DNA of 64,000 bases from Parasponia andersonii (taxonomy: Eukaryota; Streptophyta; Magnoliopsida; Rosales; Cannabaceae), in assembly GCA_002914805.1 (NCBI GenBank), contig JXTB01000018.1:1614160-1678159 (forward strand). The letters are read 5' to 3'. Shown here in pieces: positions 12,074-25,070 of this stretch. Within the stretch, counting starts at the first letter, position 1. The number at the start of each line of letters is the position of its first letter. Made by a program: the position numbers and the translations under genes. The notes under the pieces are model-generated. The model ran no database searches and was not told the origin of the DNA. It saw only the letters and a program-made list of their open reading frames with translations.

Positions 12074-13605
12074 AATTCATCCAAACTTAATTAAAAGCTC
12101 ATCCTCGAGCTGAGATAACGAAACAACAATCGAAAATAGTTGCTGCAATTACTCAAGAAATAGGATAACAAAAAATGAGCTTTTGAACGAGGTTAAATTG
12201 GTCTGAAAACTCTCAACAGAGTTTTTACAACTCAATGGAAACCTAAAGCATCACGAAAGTTTAGATTTTCAATAATGGCAGTGATCTTACTCCGTTTACA
12301 CTCTTGATGCGTGTGTAGGATAGTTGCTTGCATTTAACCTTTAACACTCGGATCGTTTTATGCAAATTTGGGTTACAAACATAGAGTTGTCTCAATACAA
12401 GTTACACAGCCATCTCATAAGCCCGTTTTTCATGTACTAATCTCTACTAATATAGAATAGCACTAAATCAAAGATTAATAGGTCCTTAATCGATTTGTAA
12501 TGTGAGGCTTGGGTATAGGCAGATAGAATGGTATCATTTAGGCTTAATCATATCACAGATACCCTTTTTACTCAAAGAATATAACTCTTTCAAGCATACC
12601 ACAGAAATTTCCCCCAAACTTACTTTTTGACCTATTTTTCAACTTTCTTTTTTTAAAAAAAAAAACTACCAATTGGTAGCCAAACTTCTTCGTTCAAAAA
12701 CATTTCCCACTTTTCTTTTTTCTTAAATTGCTCACACTTCACCACAAATTCAAAATTTTTCTTTCATGCATGTATGATGTGAAGTGAGATCATTTGGGAC
12801 GTTATTTATTGGTCAAGGATTTATAGGGCTCAAAAGAATGAAAATATTAAGGAATTGGCTCAATAGAGGTGACTAATGATATTAAATCTATGGAGGCTTG
12901 AAAGATTCAACCGATCCAAAGATGACCTATATCATTTCTTTGATTTTCATGCTATTTAGGATTTTGCCTCGATTGGTAATTAAATAGGTTCTAAGATGAC
13001 AAGAGACTAAATAATTTTCTAAGCCATAAGTATAAAGCTACTATAAGTAATTCAAGGTTAAATACTTACAACTATATATAAAATGTATTCAAGAGCTATT
13101 CACAAAGCAAAACTATAACGAATTTGAGCACACAAACAGTCCTGGTACTAAATGTTTCTAAAGAGTTATTCCACACACTCCCAATCCTATCATTGACCTA
13201 TAACCTAGCTTAGAAGCTCACTACAAACAAACCATAAAAGAAAACTAACCACAAAAACTTAAACAATATAACACAAAAGAAAGACAAAAGAACAATTGAC
13301 AAAATCTCCCAAACTTAGTAAGTGCCTTGTCTTTAAGGCACAAAATATGGAAAAACGAAGGGGAACGAACACACACTGGATGGGAGACCACTCAGTCGGT
13401 CTCTACGGTAGGGTCCACATTCTTCTAACTACCTAGTACGGGTGGAGGAGAGGATGGGTGTGGTGGTGGCGGCATCGGTGGATACATAGGATATTCTAGC
13501 ATATTGGGAACTGTGTCGTATGCATGCCAAAGTAGGTGGCAAATATGTTGATGCAGTTGGCTTGATAATCTACCCATTGGTAGCACCATGTTGGTGTGCC
13601 TGAAA
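12074..13605 (-). other. Athila element 3' non-coding region
   Basis: Lies between the last ORF and the 3' LTR. No protein is encoded. On the minus strand 'taagtttgggggaa' (about 12610-12625) and 'taagtttgggag' (about 13308-13320) resemble the G-rich tracts found near the polypurine tract of Athila/Tat elements. Confidence 0.55.
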
Positions 13606-16254
13606 TTACTGGTTGAACTGTTGGAAGTCTTGACAATGCATATAAAGGTCTTGTTCCACTAAGGTCAACCATTGTAGCATAAAGCTCGACTCATCATTAA
13701 AATCTGAATCAAAGTCATCAGCCTTTTCATCAGGTTCGGCTATAGACTCAGGAACTGAGGCAGTGGGGCACTGCCTATTGGAGAAAGCTTCTGCAGACAA
13801 ATGAGCTAATGACTCATATTTTAATAATCTCACCAAGGTTGAGCGATTGAGGATATGCTGAGGAAGGGCGAGCTCATCACTGGGTTCCCCAACAACTCTA
13901 GCTTGGGAGCATAATTTGGTGATTAATGACGAGCACATCATTCCAATTCTAACCTTTCGAATGACATGAAGGGTGGAGTATCGAATAACTCTCTTGACAT
14001 TGATAGATAATCTTTGGAAAATGGCATAAAGCAGGACAGCCTGGTCGGGCGTGATATCATTGTGATGAAATACTAGCATTAAACTAGCATTCAGAAAATA
14101 AGACCAAGCTTTGGTAGAGGTAGACACAGTTTTGGTCTTGAGACATTTCTGCTCGTCCTTATGCCAAATCCAATCAGTGCCTAGTTCGCATAGAACTTTC
14201 AATACATCTTCATAGTTTGGTGTGTTCTCAAAGGCGGCTAGCTTACCCTTATCTATTTTAGGCAACTTGAAACAAGAGTTGATGGCTATCTTAGTAAATG
14301 AAACATTTTGCCCATGCACCTTATGTTGGAAATTCTGAATTAATAAATTTCGAAAAACGATTTTTCCGAAAATGATTTCTGCAGTTTTGTAAACAAATCA
14401 AGAATGCAGCAGAATAGTTATTTTAAAACTTTCTTGAAATTTTACAAAACAAAAATGTAGGATCATTGATCTAACATAAATCAATTCATGGATCTTGGTT
14501 TAGCTAAAACCTAGAAGCACTTCACAACCATTGAGCCTTCCAATCTATTCTCTAGAGCCCGTTGAATGATCTAGTGTGTGGGTACCTTCTTGATTCCCAG
14601 GAGAGATGAGCAAACGATCCAGAAGACGATCTTCCTTCTCCTTGAGTGTACATCTACGACCATGGGTATCTCTCTCTTAGCGGCCATAAACGAATAGGGA
14701 CTTCTCCCGCGGCAGCTCGTCTCTCCCACTCTCTCTTTTTCTCTCTGTCACACTCATGCACAGTTACTATGTATGAGTGGCATGTACTACCCTTAGAGTT
14801 ACCTAGGAGTACTTTTCTCTTAATTATTTAAAGAGATGTAAACCCTAATGGGCTTATTGGGCTCAACTGACCATTCAATTAATTATTGGGCTATGTGTGA
14901 GATAGACAGAGGACCTTATGGATCTAGATAGTCTAAGCTCCAATGGGCTAACTACCCATAATCATAATTAACTCTTAATTATGACTGGGCCATGTCCATT
15001 AATATTGGGGCACTCTACTATAGGCTCAATATTGCACTCTTAAACTAAATGTCATATATTTTCTGTGAAGCTAATTAACACTTTAACTTGATCCATTTAG
15101 CATATACTATACCTACAAATATACCCCTGATGCAATGTCGTACTAGTGAGGTGAAATTACTGTATTACCCTTCTAGTATATATTTACCTTTGAGTTGCCA
15201 TTTTTCATCTAATAGATAATAATTGACTACGGTGTTTGTAACTGCCCATACAAACACAGTCAAATTCACAAAGTGAATAACTGGCGCCTGGTTTTTTATT
15301 ATCCAAATCCTTGAAAAAACTCAAAGTGATATTATATGCATTGTATCCAAATCATGAAAGGCATTCTCGTCAATTTACAAATCTTATCTTCCAAGATACC
15401 AGAGTTCGAACCATATAATCGGAACTAGTCCTTTAGTAAGTCAAAAAGATAAAACTCATGAAAGTAAGTCTGACAATCACTAGGATTAAAGTAATCTTGC
15501 AATAGTGCTAGATTAGTGAAAGAGAGAATATTGAGTTACGGTACTTAACCTCAAATTCTAGTTTCACTTGGTCCAGTTCAATGCACTTATAACTTTCTTA
15601 TAACGCACTAGTGTTTCTATCCAAAGTCAGACACTTCGATGATTGGAGACTTCATCAATCCCGTTGAAATAGACAACATTACATTCTATGGCAAAATAAA
15701 GTATTCCATCTTTATTTGCAGAATGTGAACTTTTAATTTAGACATAATGAAATAAATAATTTAGTCTCCCACATGTGAACACTTCACACGAACAATTATT
15801 TATTACTCATTATTAGTCATGGAAACTTTTAGACGTTTGCATAATAGAAAATATAAACATCACATGTATATTATTGGGACATAATATGGAATTTATTAAC
15901 AACAAATAGATAACACTTAAATCCAATAAACATTGTTTAAAATGCCAAATAAAGAAACTGCTTTCTAGGGCATATTACCAACACCTTAGTGATGCAATTT
16001 CTATGTTCAGCTACGTTGGCATAGAATTCCTGTACAATCACTCATACCCTAGCATTTGGTTGCTCACAAAGTGTTTCCCATTTTCTTCTTTTGATTTAAG
16101 CTATAATACTAGGGAAGCTGTCTTCGCCTATGTCAAAACCCCTCTCAAAAATGACTGCTCTTTTACACCCAAATCATTTAGAAGCATCCAACGAAACAAA
16201 GCAGTCTTGATCAAAACTTAGACTAGTGGTTGTAGCTTTCCTTTTAGGTGCCAT
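13606..16254 (-). pseudogene. Extra ORF with putative plant transposon protein domain, split by an LTR
   Basis: Starts at ATG 16254 with MAPKRKATTTS and runs on the minus strand; 'ERGFD' and 'KRRKWETLCE' are typical of the plant 'putative transposon protein' domain often annotated in ORFs linked to Athila-type elements. At 15983 it is interrupted by a solo LTR (14324-15983) flanked by cctta. It resumes with the 237-codon frame 14319-13606, which holds AWSYFLNASLM, QAVLLYAIF and SINVKRVI, the conserved core of the same domain, then an acidic tail. At least two nonsense codons lie upstream of the insertion. It sits after the integrase, in the place Athila elements carry their third, env-like ORF. 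Function is unknown. Confidence 0.75.
14324..15983 (+). mobile_element. Nested solo LTR A (TGTTGG...CCAACA family)
   Basis: A 1660-bp insertion beginning TGTTGGAAATTC and ending taccaaca, with a perfect 5-bp TSD cctta at 14319-14323 and 15984-15988. It splits the extra ORF of the Athila-type element. It shares long blocks with copies B (19831-21631) and C (22302-23952), such as 'gatctaacataaat', 'aagctccaat', 'agtattccatctt' and 'atttattaacaacaaataga'. It has no internal coding sequence. Short ORFs inside it are not genes. Confidence 0.92.
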
Positions 16255-17330
16255 GATATTAACACTGAGAACTTTGAAATTTCTCCAGCTGGTAGCACAA
16301 CTTTGCTTTTGCAACAAAACGATTCTAGTATTCTTTTGAAAATTGATTTAAGTAGCACTTCTCCCCACTGATCACTAGGTGAACATCATTATTTGCATTC
16401 TAAAATTACTGTCCGCAAAGATTAATAACTTTTATTATCTACCACTAGCTTCAATGACATACCAAATAATCTATTTATGCACTCGAGTCACCACTAACCT
16501 AGAGGAGTACGCTAAAAACACATAAGAAGGAAATTCTTGTAAACCAACTTTTCTCCTAATAAAAATGAGCACAAATCACTCCTCTCTTGCTTAGAAATAA
16601 TAAGGATATGTTTCCCACTTAAAACTTCCTTGAATAAAGCATTTTTCAAGCACTAATCACCTTAGAAGCATTTCATCGAACACTTAGGGTGCATGGAAAT
16701 TTTAAGCTTGTAACAATGGTGTGTGTATCAAGATCTTCCTAATATTTATATTAAGTAATCAAAAGCACCAATCTAGATTTCAAACCGACCAAAAATGTGA
16801 GAAATAAGAAGAGGAATACTCACTTGAAGAGTTGCTCTTGATGGTTGGAGTGGTAGACCAACATTGGATATGACGAATAACGATGGAAATGATGAAATGG
16901 TATAATGATGGTGGTATTTAGAAGTTGAAATGGTTGATAGTAGAAGGAAAATGGTGAGATTTTGATGTTTGGTAGGAGAAAGACGGATGGTTATGGTATA
17001 AGAGAAGGTGTAGAAGAGGGGGGTAGAAATGGTTTTAGTGGGAAAGGGGAGCCACGACTCCCTTTTGTGGTTCCCTGATGCCAACAGACTGTCTTTTGCG
17101 CCCCGAACTGGCACTGAATTTCCAAAATGCCTGCTTAAACCAAAATTTCTGCACTTTTACCCGTTCTAGCATAACTTCTCCAGCTCATTTCCAACAAAAC
17201 ACAACCAAATACAAACTCACTGGAATTTCCAAACACAAACAATTCAAAAACTTGGGTTGTCTCCTAATTAGCACTTGTTTAACGTCTCTAGCTTGACCAA
17301 GCCATTCTTCAATGAGGATTAGCTAGAGTA
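16255..17330 (-). other. Athila spacer between integrase and extra ORF
   Basis: Non-coding by my reading. The open frame at 16773-17114 on the minus strand is low-complexity (Ser/Thr/Pro/Ile) and matches nothing I recognise; it probably reflects pyrimidine-rich leader sequence before the extra ORF. Confidence 0.5.
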
Positions 17331-18655
17331 ATTGAAGACTTCTCTTGATCAATTTCTCTGCCCAAGTACTCTTTTAACCTTTGACCGTTAACCTTGATCC
17401 TTCTATTTGAACCATCTTCTACCTCAATAGCACCATGTGGACATACATCTACTACTGTGAAAGGACCCGACTACCTTGATTTGAGTTTTCTCAGAAAAAG
17501 CCTAAATCGAGAGTTGAAGAGTAAAACTTTCTGACCTGTTCTAAACTCCCGATTAATGATATTCTTATCGTGCCATCTCTTCACTTATTCCTTGTATAAC
17601 TTGACATTTTCATACACTTGGTTTCAGAATTCATCTATTTCATTAAGTTGCAAAAGACATTTCTCTCTGGCTGCTTGCAAATCATACTTCAGCTGCTTGA
17701 CTTCACAATAAGCCTTATGCTCTAACTCAACTAGAAGATGACATGCTTTTCCAAACAACAGCCTATACGGAGAAGTACCAATTAGAGTCTTGTATACAGT
17801 TTGGTATGCCCATAAAGCATCATCAAGTCTTTTAGACCAATCCTTGCATATGGAACTTACCGTTTTCTCGAGGATATGCTTTACTTCCCAGTTAGAAATC
17901 TCAGCTTGCCCATTAGTTTGAGGATGGTAAGCGGTTGTAACTCTATATGTAACTCCATACATGGCGAGCAAAGCTTCAAAGTACTTGTTGCAAAAATAGG
18001 AGCTTTCATCACTGATTACTGCCCTTAGTGTGTCACAACAATTGAAGACATTCTTCTTAAGAAAGTTGAGTACCACTTTAGAGTCATTGGTATATAATGC
18101 CATTGGTTCAACTCATTTTGAAACAGTCTACTACCATCAAAATGTGAAGATTGCCAAAGGATAGAATGAATGGTCTTATGAAGTAGATCTCCTATACATC
18201 AAAGATCTTAACCTCCAAGATATGGTTGAGGGGTATTTTGTCCCTTCGGGAGATGTTACCTATTCATTAACATCTATCACACCTTGAAACAAAGAAATGG
18301 GCGTCCTTAAACAACAATGGCCAATAGAATACCGATTGTAATACCTTAGCAATAGTTCTTTCTCCTCCAAAATGACCACCATACTCTGAATTATGATAAT
18401 GGTGGAGTATGTCCTCTATCTCTTCCTTTCGCATGCATCGCCTAATACCATGGTCAACACATTATTTAAATAAAAAGGCTCATCCCAGAAATAGTACCTC
18501 ACATCGTGTAAGAACTTCTTCTTTTGATGATAAGTAAGGTCAGGTGGCATCTGCTTACACACCAGGTAGTTCACATAGTCAGCATACCATAGTACATTAT
18601 TGTCTAGCATAAAAAGTTGCTCATCAAGAAAGTTTTCATTAATCAGCAATTTAGC
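17330..18655 (-). pseudogene. Athila-type integrase (decayed)
   Basis: The minus-strand frame 18103-17624 carries the C-terminal half of a Ty3/gypsy integrase core: [10 protein letters not shown] (normally DNG...F around the second catalytic Asp), [11 protein letters not shown] with the catalytic Glu, [38 protein letters not shown]. Downstream to 17330 the C-terminal part reads '.GPFTVVDVCPHGAIEVED' and 'RRIKVNGQRLKEYLG'. Upstream, 18649-18416 ([32 protein letters not shown]) is the linker before the integrase zinc finger. Integrase inserts the cDNA copy into the genome; this copy has several stops and frameshifts and cannot be active. Confidence 0.85.
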
Positions 18656-19300
18656 ATCTTTATTTTTCCTCCCTCAAATCTGGAAAGGTGATCAACTACT
18701 TGGTTCTCTATTCCCTTTCTGTCTATAACTTCCCAATCAAACTCTTGCAGTAGAAGGACCCATCGAATCAACTAAGGCTTTGCATCTTTCTTGGCAATGA
18801 GATATTTGATTATGGCATGATCTGGTTATACAATTACCTTCGTGCCAATCAAATAGGATCTAAATTTGTCAATGCAAACACCATAGCTAGTAACTCTTTT
18901 TCCATTATTATGTAGTTGGATTGAGCTTCATTAAGAGTCTTACTAGCGTAATATATGGCATGAAACATCTTGTCTTTTCGTTATTCCAAAACAATGCCAA
19001 TGGCATAGTCGTTAGCATCACACATCAACTCAAAGGGCAAGGCCCAATCCGGTGCAACAATTATAGGTGCTGTCATAAGTCTTAGTTTCTGAGTTTTGAA
19101 TGCATGCAAATAAGAATCATCAAAATTAAATACCTCATCATTCTCGAGTAGTATACACAATGACTTGGAGATTTTGGAGAAGTTCTTGACGAATCTTCGA
19201 TAAAACCCGGCGTGGCCATGGAAACTTCGAATTCCCTTAACATTGACCGGAGGACGAAGCTTCTCAATGGTTTTTGACTTGGCTTTGTCTACTTTAATGT
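18656..19300 (-). pseudogene. Athila-type RT connection/RNase H region (decayed)
   Basis: Minus-strand pieces in several frames: GFIEDSSRTSPKS (family pattern RFIKDFSKIAKPL), 'FWNNEKTRCFMPYI' (RNase H region) and '[16 protein letters not shown]' near 18730-18780. The frame changes repeatedly, so the domain is recognisable only in fragments. RNase H would remove the RNA template during cDNA synthesis. Confidence 0.65.
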
Positions 19301-22300
19301 CATTTTTAGAAATCTTGTGACCAAGTACTACTCCCTTTTACACCATGAAATAACACTTCTCCCAATTAAGTACCAGGTTTGTGTCTTCACAACATTTTAG
19401 CACTAATGACAGATTATCCAAGCACAAATCAAATGAATCACCAAAAATTAAAAATCATCCATAAATACCTCAAGGAACTTCTCTGCCATGTCAGTGAAGA
19501 TTGCCATCATGAACCTCTGAAAAGTAGCTAGAGCATTGTACAAACCAAATAGCATCCTTTTGAACACAAAAGTTTCTTAAGGACAAGTGAATGTGGTCAA
19601 TTCTTGGTCTTATGGGAAATAGCAATCTAGTTGTAACCACTGTAACCATCCAGGAAGTAGGAAAAATCGTGACCAACTAGTCTATCAAGTATCTGAACAA
19701 TGAATGGTAGAGAAAAGTAATTTTTTCGAGTGGCCTTGTTCAGCTTCTAATAATCCATGCATACTTTCCACCTCGTTACTGTTCTTGTAAGAATCAGTTC
19801 ATTGTTCTTGTTGGTGACTACAGTCATTCTTGTTGGTAAATTGACCTAATACTTAGGAAAATCATGTATGCATGTAGATATAGAAAATACATGATCATAT
19901 CATGAACGCATCGGAAAAAATAGCTGATTTATGTTTTAAAATTTTACATGAAAACAGTTTTCATAACCATATAACACACATGCATCATATGCAGGATCAT
20001 GTACAACATAAATCAAATCTAGATACAAAACTCTAGAGATGAGATTAGGGTTTACCTCTTGTAGCGTGTTCCTCTTTGCTCTCCTTATTGATGGTGATCA
20101 AACCTCCAACCCTAGATCTTCTTGTCTATGCTCTTGCTCTTGGTTGATGAAGTAAGTGAGCACCAAGTCGAAACATTCATTGGAGAACGATCAAGAACGC
20201 CTTCTTGATCCTATGGAACACCGGGACGTGAGATGGAACTGTGAGATAATAGGAAATTTTTTCTCTTCTCTCTTTCTCAGCCTTGGCCGATTTTTCTCCT
20301 TCTCTCCCTGTGTCTATGTGTGTGACTCTCTTAGAGTTACTGTGCATTTTTTTCTCTCATATATCTTATATATATAGGACCCAAAACTGCTAACCCTAGT
20401 CCAATTAGGATTGGGCTTGTTCTCTAATTTGGGCTTTGGGTGTATTTTTATAAATATATCCAACTCGTGAAACTTATTTATAAAAATACCAACTTCGGTG
20501 TAGAATCATTATTTTACACAGTTTCATGAAACTAATTTCATAAATACCACCAACCAATTAATGAGCTTAATTGAGCTAGACAAGGGACCTAATGGATCCA
20601 AATAATCTAAGCTCCAATAATATGATAAATACATAATAACTCTTATTATGGTATTTATATAAATATTATTAGTAAATGGAACACTCCACTAAAGGCCCAA
20701 TACTACACTCTTAGATTAAATGCCATGCCTTTTATAGAGATTTAATCAACTAACCTTGATTAACCGATCCATTTAGCATATTTTATATCACATATATAAT
20801 CCCTACACAATGCCGTAGTTAGATAGGTAAAATTACCGTAATACTCCTCCAACACCTATATACCTTTAAGTTACCATATTTCTATCAAGGAATAATGTTG
20901 TGGATAATTTTGTTCTCAATAGCCATTTAGACAAAATTATCAACCAATTCACAAAGTAAATACTAAGATCTTAGATTTAATTATTCCATGAATCTTGAAA
21001 GAATCTAAAGTGACATTAATATATAGTGTCCTTAACTATTTGGTGTTTCCATCAATTCATAAGCCATAACCTCCAATATGCCAGAGTTCACCTCTAGCTT
21101 CATAGAGGTTAGTCTTTTAACAAATCAAAAGGTTATAACCTATGAAAGCAAGTCCAGTCAAATATCAAGGATTAAGATTTATTTGCTAAGAGCTAGTTTG
21201 TGATAATATAAGAATTGAGTTACAGCACTCCAATTCTTTATATTACCTGGTCTAGTTTAATACACATAACTTGTTTACGTTGTATTAGTGTTTCTATCAG
21301 AAGTCAGATACTTCAATGATTTGAGACACATCATTCCCGTTGAAATAGACAAACACTATAACCTATAGTAAATAAAGTATTCCATCTTTATTTACAGATT
21401 GTAAACCACTTCATTTAGACTTAGATAAAGAAACAAGTCTCCCCATAATTAACACTTAATCATGTTTGTTTCTTTATACACATATAAAGTTATCGAATCT
21501 CTTTCAGATGAATAAACTATTCAACTAAGATAGTTTAATCTAAAAAATATCATAATTTCATATAAGAGATAGTTGTTTATACTCAAAAGGGTAAAATTAG
21601 AAATCTGTTTCTTAGGGTGAAAATCCCAACAATTCTTCCCTTCTTTGGAACACATTGAACAGGACTCACCCAAGAGTTATCTGAAATAGGGTTAATGATT
21701 CTAATATCTAATTATTTGGTTATTTCCTTTTTCACAACCTCTTTTATGATGGGGTTTAGCCTTCGTTGATGCTCAATAGAAGTTTTATGCTCTTCTTCTA
21801 ACAAAATTTTATGCATGCAAACGGAAGGCTAATACCCCTAATATCCATAATTGTCCACCCCAAGGCTGCTTTATGATATCGCAATACTCTCAGTAGCCTC
21901 TCTTCTTATAGTTCATCTAAATCAACAAATATAATGACTGGCAAAGTTGACCCTTTACCAAAGAAGGCATATTTCAAGTGGTTGGTCAATGGTTTGAGTT
22001 CAACAATAGGTGGGATCTCAATTAAAGGCTTGATGGTAGGTTTTGTTTCAGCTCGTCAGTCAAGTACCTCAAATTGAAAGTTCATTTTGTCAAAGTGAGG
22101 GAACATATTCATGGTATATAAATATTCCCTAACTTCCTTTGATACCACATTACCCCTATTCAAAATTGTGTCTTCAAGAGGATCCGTCACATAACTAGTT
22201 TTAAAAATTTTCATAACCAAGCGATCACAGATATCAACTCTGTAACAATCTTCAAGATCATCATTCATTTTTATGGCCTTGAAAATACTGAACTTTACCT

Positions 22301-22301
22301 T
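19300..22301 (-). pseudogene. Athila-type reverse transcriptase, split by solo LTR B
   Basis: On the minus strand the region from 22301 to 21632 reads through the protease-RT linker (FSIFKAIKMNDDLEDCYRVD, then KPLTNHLKYAFFGKGSTLPV, a typical RT entry segment) to 'SWV.PVQ' type sequence. Solo LTR B (19831-21631) interrupts at this point. RT resumes below 19831 with 'TTFTCP.ETFVFKRMLFGLYNALATFQR' and 'EVFMDDF', the degenerate form of the FxDD catalytic box. The order and conserved blocks identify a Ty3/gypsy RT. Many stops and frameshifts make it non-functional. Confidence 0.8.
19831..21631 (+). mobile_element. Nested solo LTR B (TGTTGG...CCAACA family)
   Basis: An 1801-bp insertion starting TGTTGGTAAATT and ending tcccaaca, flanked by the perfect TSD attct (19826-19830 and 21632-21636). 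It interrupts the RT of the Athila-type element. It is the longest and most diverged of the three nested copies but keeps the same block order ('aagctccaat', 'aaggcccaatac', 'gaaatagacaa', 'agtattccatctttattt'). No internal region remains. Confidence 0.92.
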
Positions 22302-23952
22302 TGCTGGTGTTAGCTGGAATAAATTTCCAGAAAATATTGTCATAAAATCATTTTCAAGAACACCATAGTTTTGTAAAATTAAGAAACGTAGCAGAATTGG
22401 TCGTTTAAAATTTTTCTTTTACAAAACGTTTCGGATCGTGATCTAACATAAATTAACTCTTGATGTAGACAAGAACAATACCTAGATTCGCTCCACAACC
22501 TTCTCGTCTTCCCGTCTATTCTCGAAAGCCGTTTGATTGATCCGGTAGGTGGTCACCTTCTTGATTCCCAACAAAGAGATCCGCTGATGAACAAGAAGAC
22601 AATCTCCTCGAACCGATTTCTCCGGGATGGCCGAAACACCAAGGACAGTGAATCCCTACTGGTAGCCGATTTTCTCTACTCTCTCTCTCTCTCTGTTATG
22701 CGTGTGACACTATCTTTTATTAGAGTGTTTCATGTGTAACACTTGTATATATATACTAGAGAACTATTCTCTTAACTATAAAGAGATTAGTAAACCCTAA
22801 TGGGCTTATTGGGATTGTTGGGCTCAACTGATCATCAAATAATTATTGGGCTTTAATTTGAGCTAGACAGGGTACCAGTTGGATCCATAAAGCCCAAGCT
22901 CTAATAGCATATACCCAATATCATAATTAACTCTTAATTATGATTGGGCCTTGTCCATTAATATTGAGGCACACCACTATAGGCCCAATATTGAACTCTT
23001 GGACTAAATGTAATTTATTTTTCTGTGAAGCTTATTAACAATTAATTAGCTTGATCTATGTAGCATATACTATACCTGTAGACATACCCCCAATGTAATA
23101 TCATACTAGTAGGGTGAAATTATCGTATTACTCCCCTAGTACATATTTACCTTTGAGTTGCCATTTTTCATCTAATGGATAATAGTTGACTATGGTGTTT
23201 GTATCTGCTTATACCAATACAATCAAATTCACATAGTGAATATTGAGACCCTGGTTTATATTATCCAAGTACTTGAAAAAACTCAAAGTGACATCATATG
23301 CATGGTGTCCATCATGAAAAATATTCTACACATTTCATATGCCTTATCTTCCAAGATACCGGAGTTCGAACGATAAATCGGAACTAGTCTTTTAGTAACT
23401 CAAAAAGATAAAACACATGAAAGTGAATTCGTTAATCACTAGGATTAAATTTTTCTACAATAGTGCTAGATTAGTAAAATTAGAAATTTGAGTTACGGTA
23501 CTTAACCTCAAATTCTAATTAACTAGGTCTTGCTCGATATTGTTATAACTTTCTTATAATATACTAGTGTTTCTATTCGAAGACTCACTTCGATAATTGG
23601 AGACTTCATTAATTAAATAGACAACACTACATTCTATAGCATAGTAAAGTATTCCATCTTCAATATGCAGAATGCGAACAATTTAATTTAGACATAATGA
23701 AATAAAGAATATAATTTCTCCCACATATGAAATCATCATACAAATAATTCTTTATTACTTATTTCATGTCTTGGAATCTTTTAGATATTTGCATAAAATA
23801 AACATACACATCACATGTATATCAATGAGACATAAATGAAATAGAAATTCATAACATGAAATTTATTAATAACAAATAGATACTAAATAATCTAATAAAT
23901 ATTGTTTATAATGTCTAAATAATAAACTGCTTTATAGGACATTATTCCAACA
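22302..23952 (+). mobile_element. Nested solo LTR C (TGTTGG...CCAACA family)
   Basis: A 1651-bp insertion starting TGCTGG at 22302 and ending ttccaaca at 23952. The flanking repeats are acctt (22297-22301) and acctc (23953-23957), one mismatch. The host frame is continuous when the insert and one flank copy are ignored: ...VDDQEV is followed directly by KFSIFKAIK, as in related Athila proteins, which confirms the boundary. Internal blocks match copy A closely. Confidence 0.88.
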
Positions 23953-23957
23953 ACCTC

Positions 23958-24500
23958 TTGATCGTCAACCCTTATAGTAAGTTCATTTTCTTAGACATTA
24001 ATGAGTGTTCTCCCAGTGGCTAAAAATGGTCTTCCCAAAATCAAGAGAATTTCTCTATCCTCCTCTATGTCTAACACAATAAAATCAGCCGAAAAAATGA
24101 ACTTGTTTACCTTTATAAGCACATCTTACATAATACCTCTAGGATAAGTCAAGGACCGATCTGCTAATTGCAACATCACTGTGGCTGATCTACATTCTCC
24201 TAACCACAGTTTTTTGAAGATAGAAAGTGGCATCAAATTGATATTTGCTCTTAAATCACATAAAGTGAGCCCATTAAAGTACTCACTAATGGTACAAGGA
24301 ATGTTGAAACTCCTCAGATCTCTTAACTTAGGTGGAAGCTTCTTCGATAAGATGGCACTACACTCTTCGGTCAAAGCCACTATCTCAAACTTAACTATTT
24401 GCCTCTTCTTCGAAAGGATCTTCTTCATGAACTTCACATAACTAGGCATTTGCTCAAGTTCCTCGGCAAACGGGATGTTGATATAAAGCTTTATAGACAC
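23958..24500 (-). pseudogene. Athila-type retroviral-like aspartic protease (decayed)
   Basis: The minus-strand frame 24500-24126 reads YINIPFAEELEQMPSYVKFMK, then LPPKLRDLRSFNIPCTI and the active-site segment LCDLRANINLMP (family LCDLGASINLMP; here Gly and Ser of the D-x-G-A-S motif are changed to Arg and Asn). It continues below a stop at 24126 with '[30 protein letters not shown]', the conserved flap and LGRPFLAT block. The changed active site and the stops indicate loss of function. The protease would cut the Gag-Pol polyprotein. Confidence 0.82.
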
Positions 24501-25070
24501 TTCTATGAACTTAGAGAATTATTGGTCAACCTTTAGGGGAAAGGTAGCGGTGGGTTATATAGAGATGGTGGTGGCATGGTTGTTGGAGGATGTCTAGTAA
24601 TTTCCTCTTCAACTTGACTCTTTTTTTAAATCTCTTTTTCTGATACTTCGATAGCCTTCGACGTCCCTTGTAGTTCTTTCCTATCTCTCAAAGTCACCAC
24701 TTTGCATTGTTCCTTCATGTCTCCCTTTGTATTTGTCTCAGTATTACTAAGCAAACTTCCTTGTGGTCGGTTGGTAAGTGTATTGGCCAATTAACCAAGT
24801 TGTGTCTCTAGAGATCTCATTGTGGTGGCTTGGTTTTGAAGGGTACCCTCATTCTTGGCTATGTATTGCATGAAAATCTCTTCCATTGATGGCTTCTTCT
24901 CGTGTTTGGAGTGACTTTGATTTTGGAATCTGAGAGGTTCTATTGGTCTTGAATTAGAACTCTACCCTTGATAGTTTTGGTTGCTCCAAAAGAAGTTTGA
25001 ATGATTTCTCCAACCCGAATTGTAGGAACTGGAGTAAAGGTTGTTGCATTGTGATGAGTTGTGATTGCTT
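24501..25070 (-). pseudogene. Athila gag C-terminal linker (decayed)
   Basis: The minus-strand frame keeps family features in order: 'KKPSMEEIFMQYIAKN', 'LETQLG.LANTLTNRPQGSLLSNTETN', then 'KEQCKVVTLRDRKEL' before the protease. These blocks join gag to protease in Athila elements. Nonsense codons interrupt them. Confidence 0.7.

Noticed and set aside
14646-14831. Short ORFs inside solo LTRs (also 20156-20377 and 22533-22739)
   Set aside because: They fall in pyrimidine-rich LTR sequence, differ between copies and have no domain.
16773-17114. Minus-strand 113-codon frame between Athila integrase and extra ORF
   Set aside because: Low-complexity Ser/Thr/Ile/Pro sequence without a recognisable domain, in a region expected to be non-coding in this element type.
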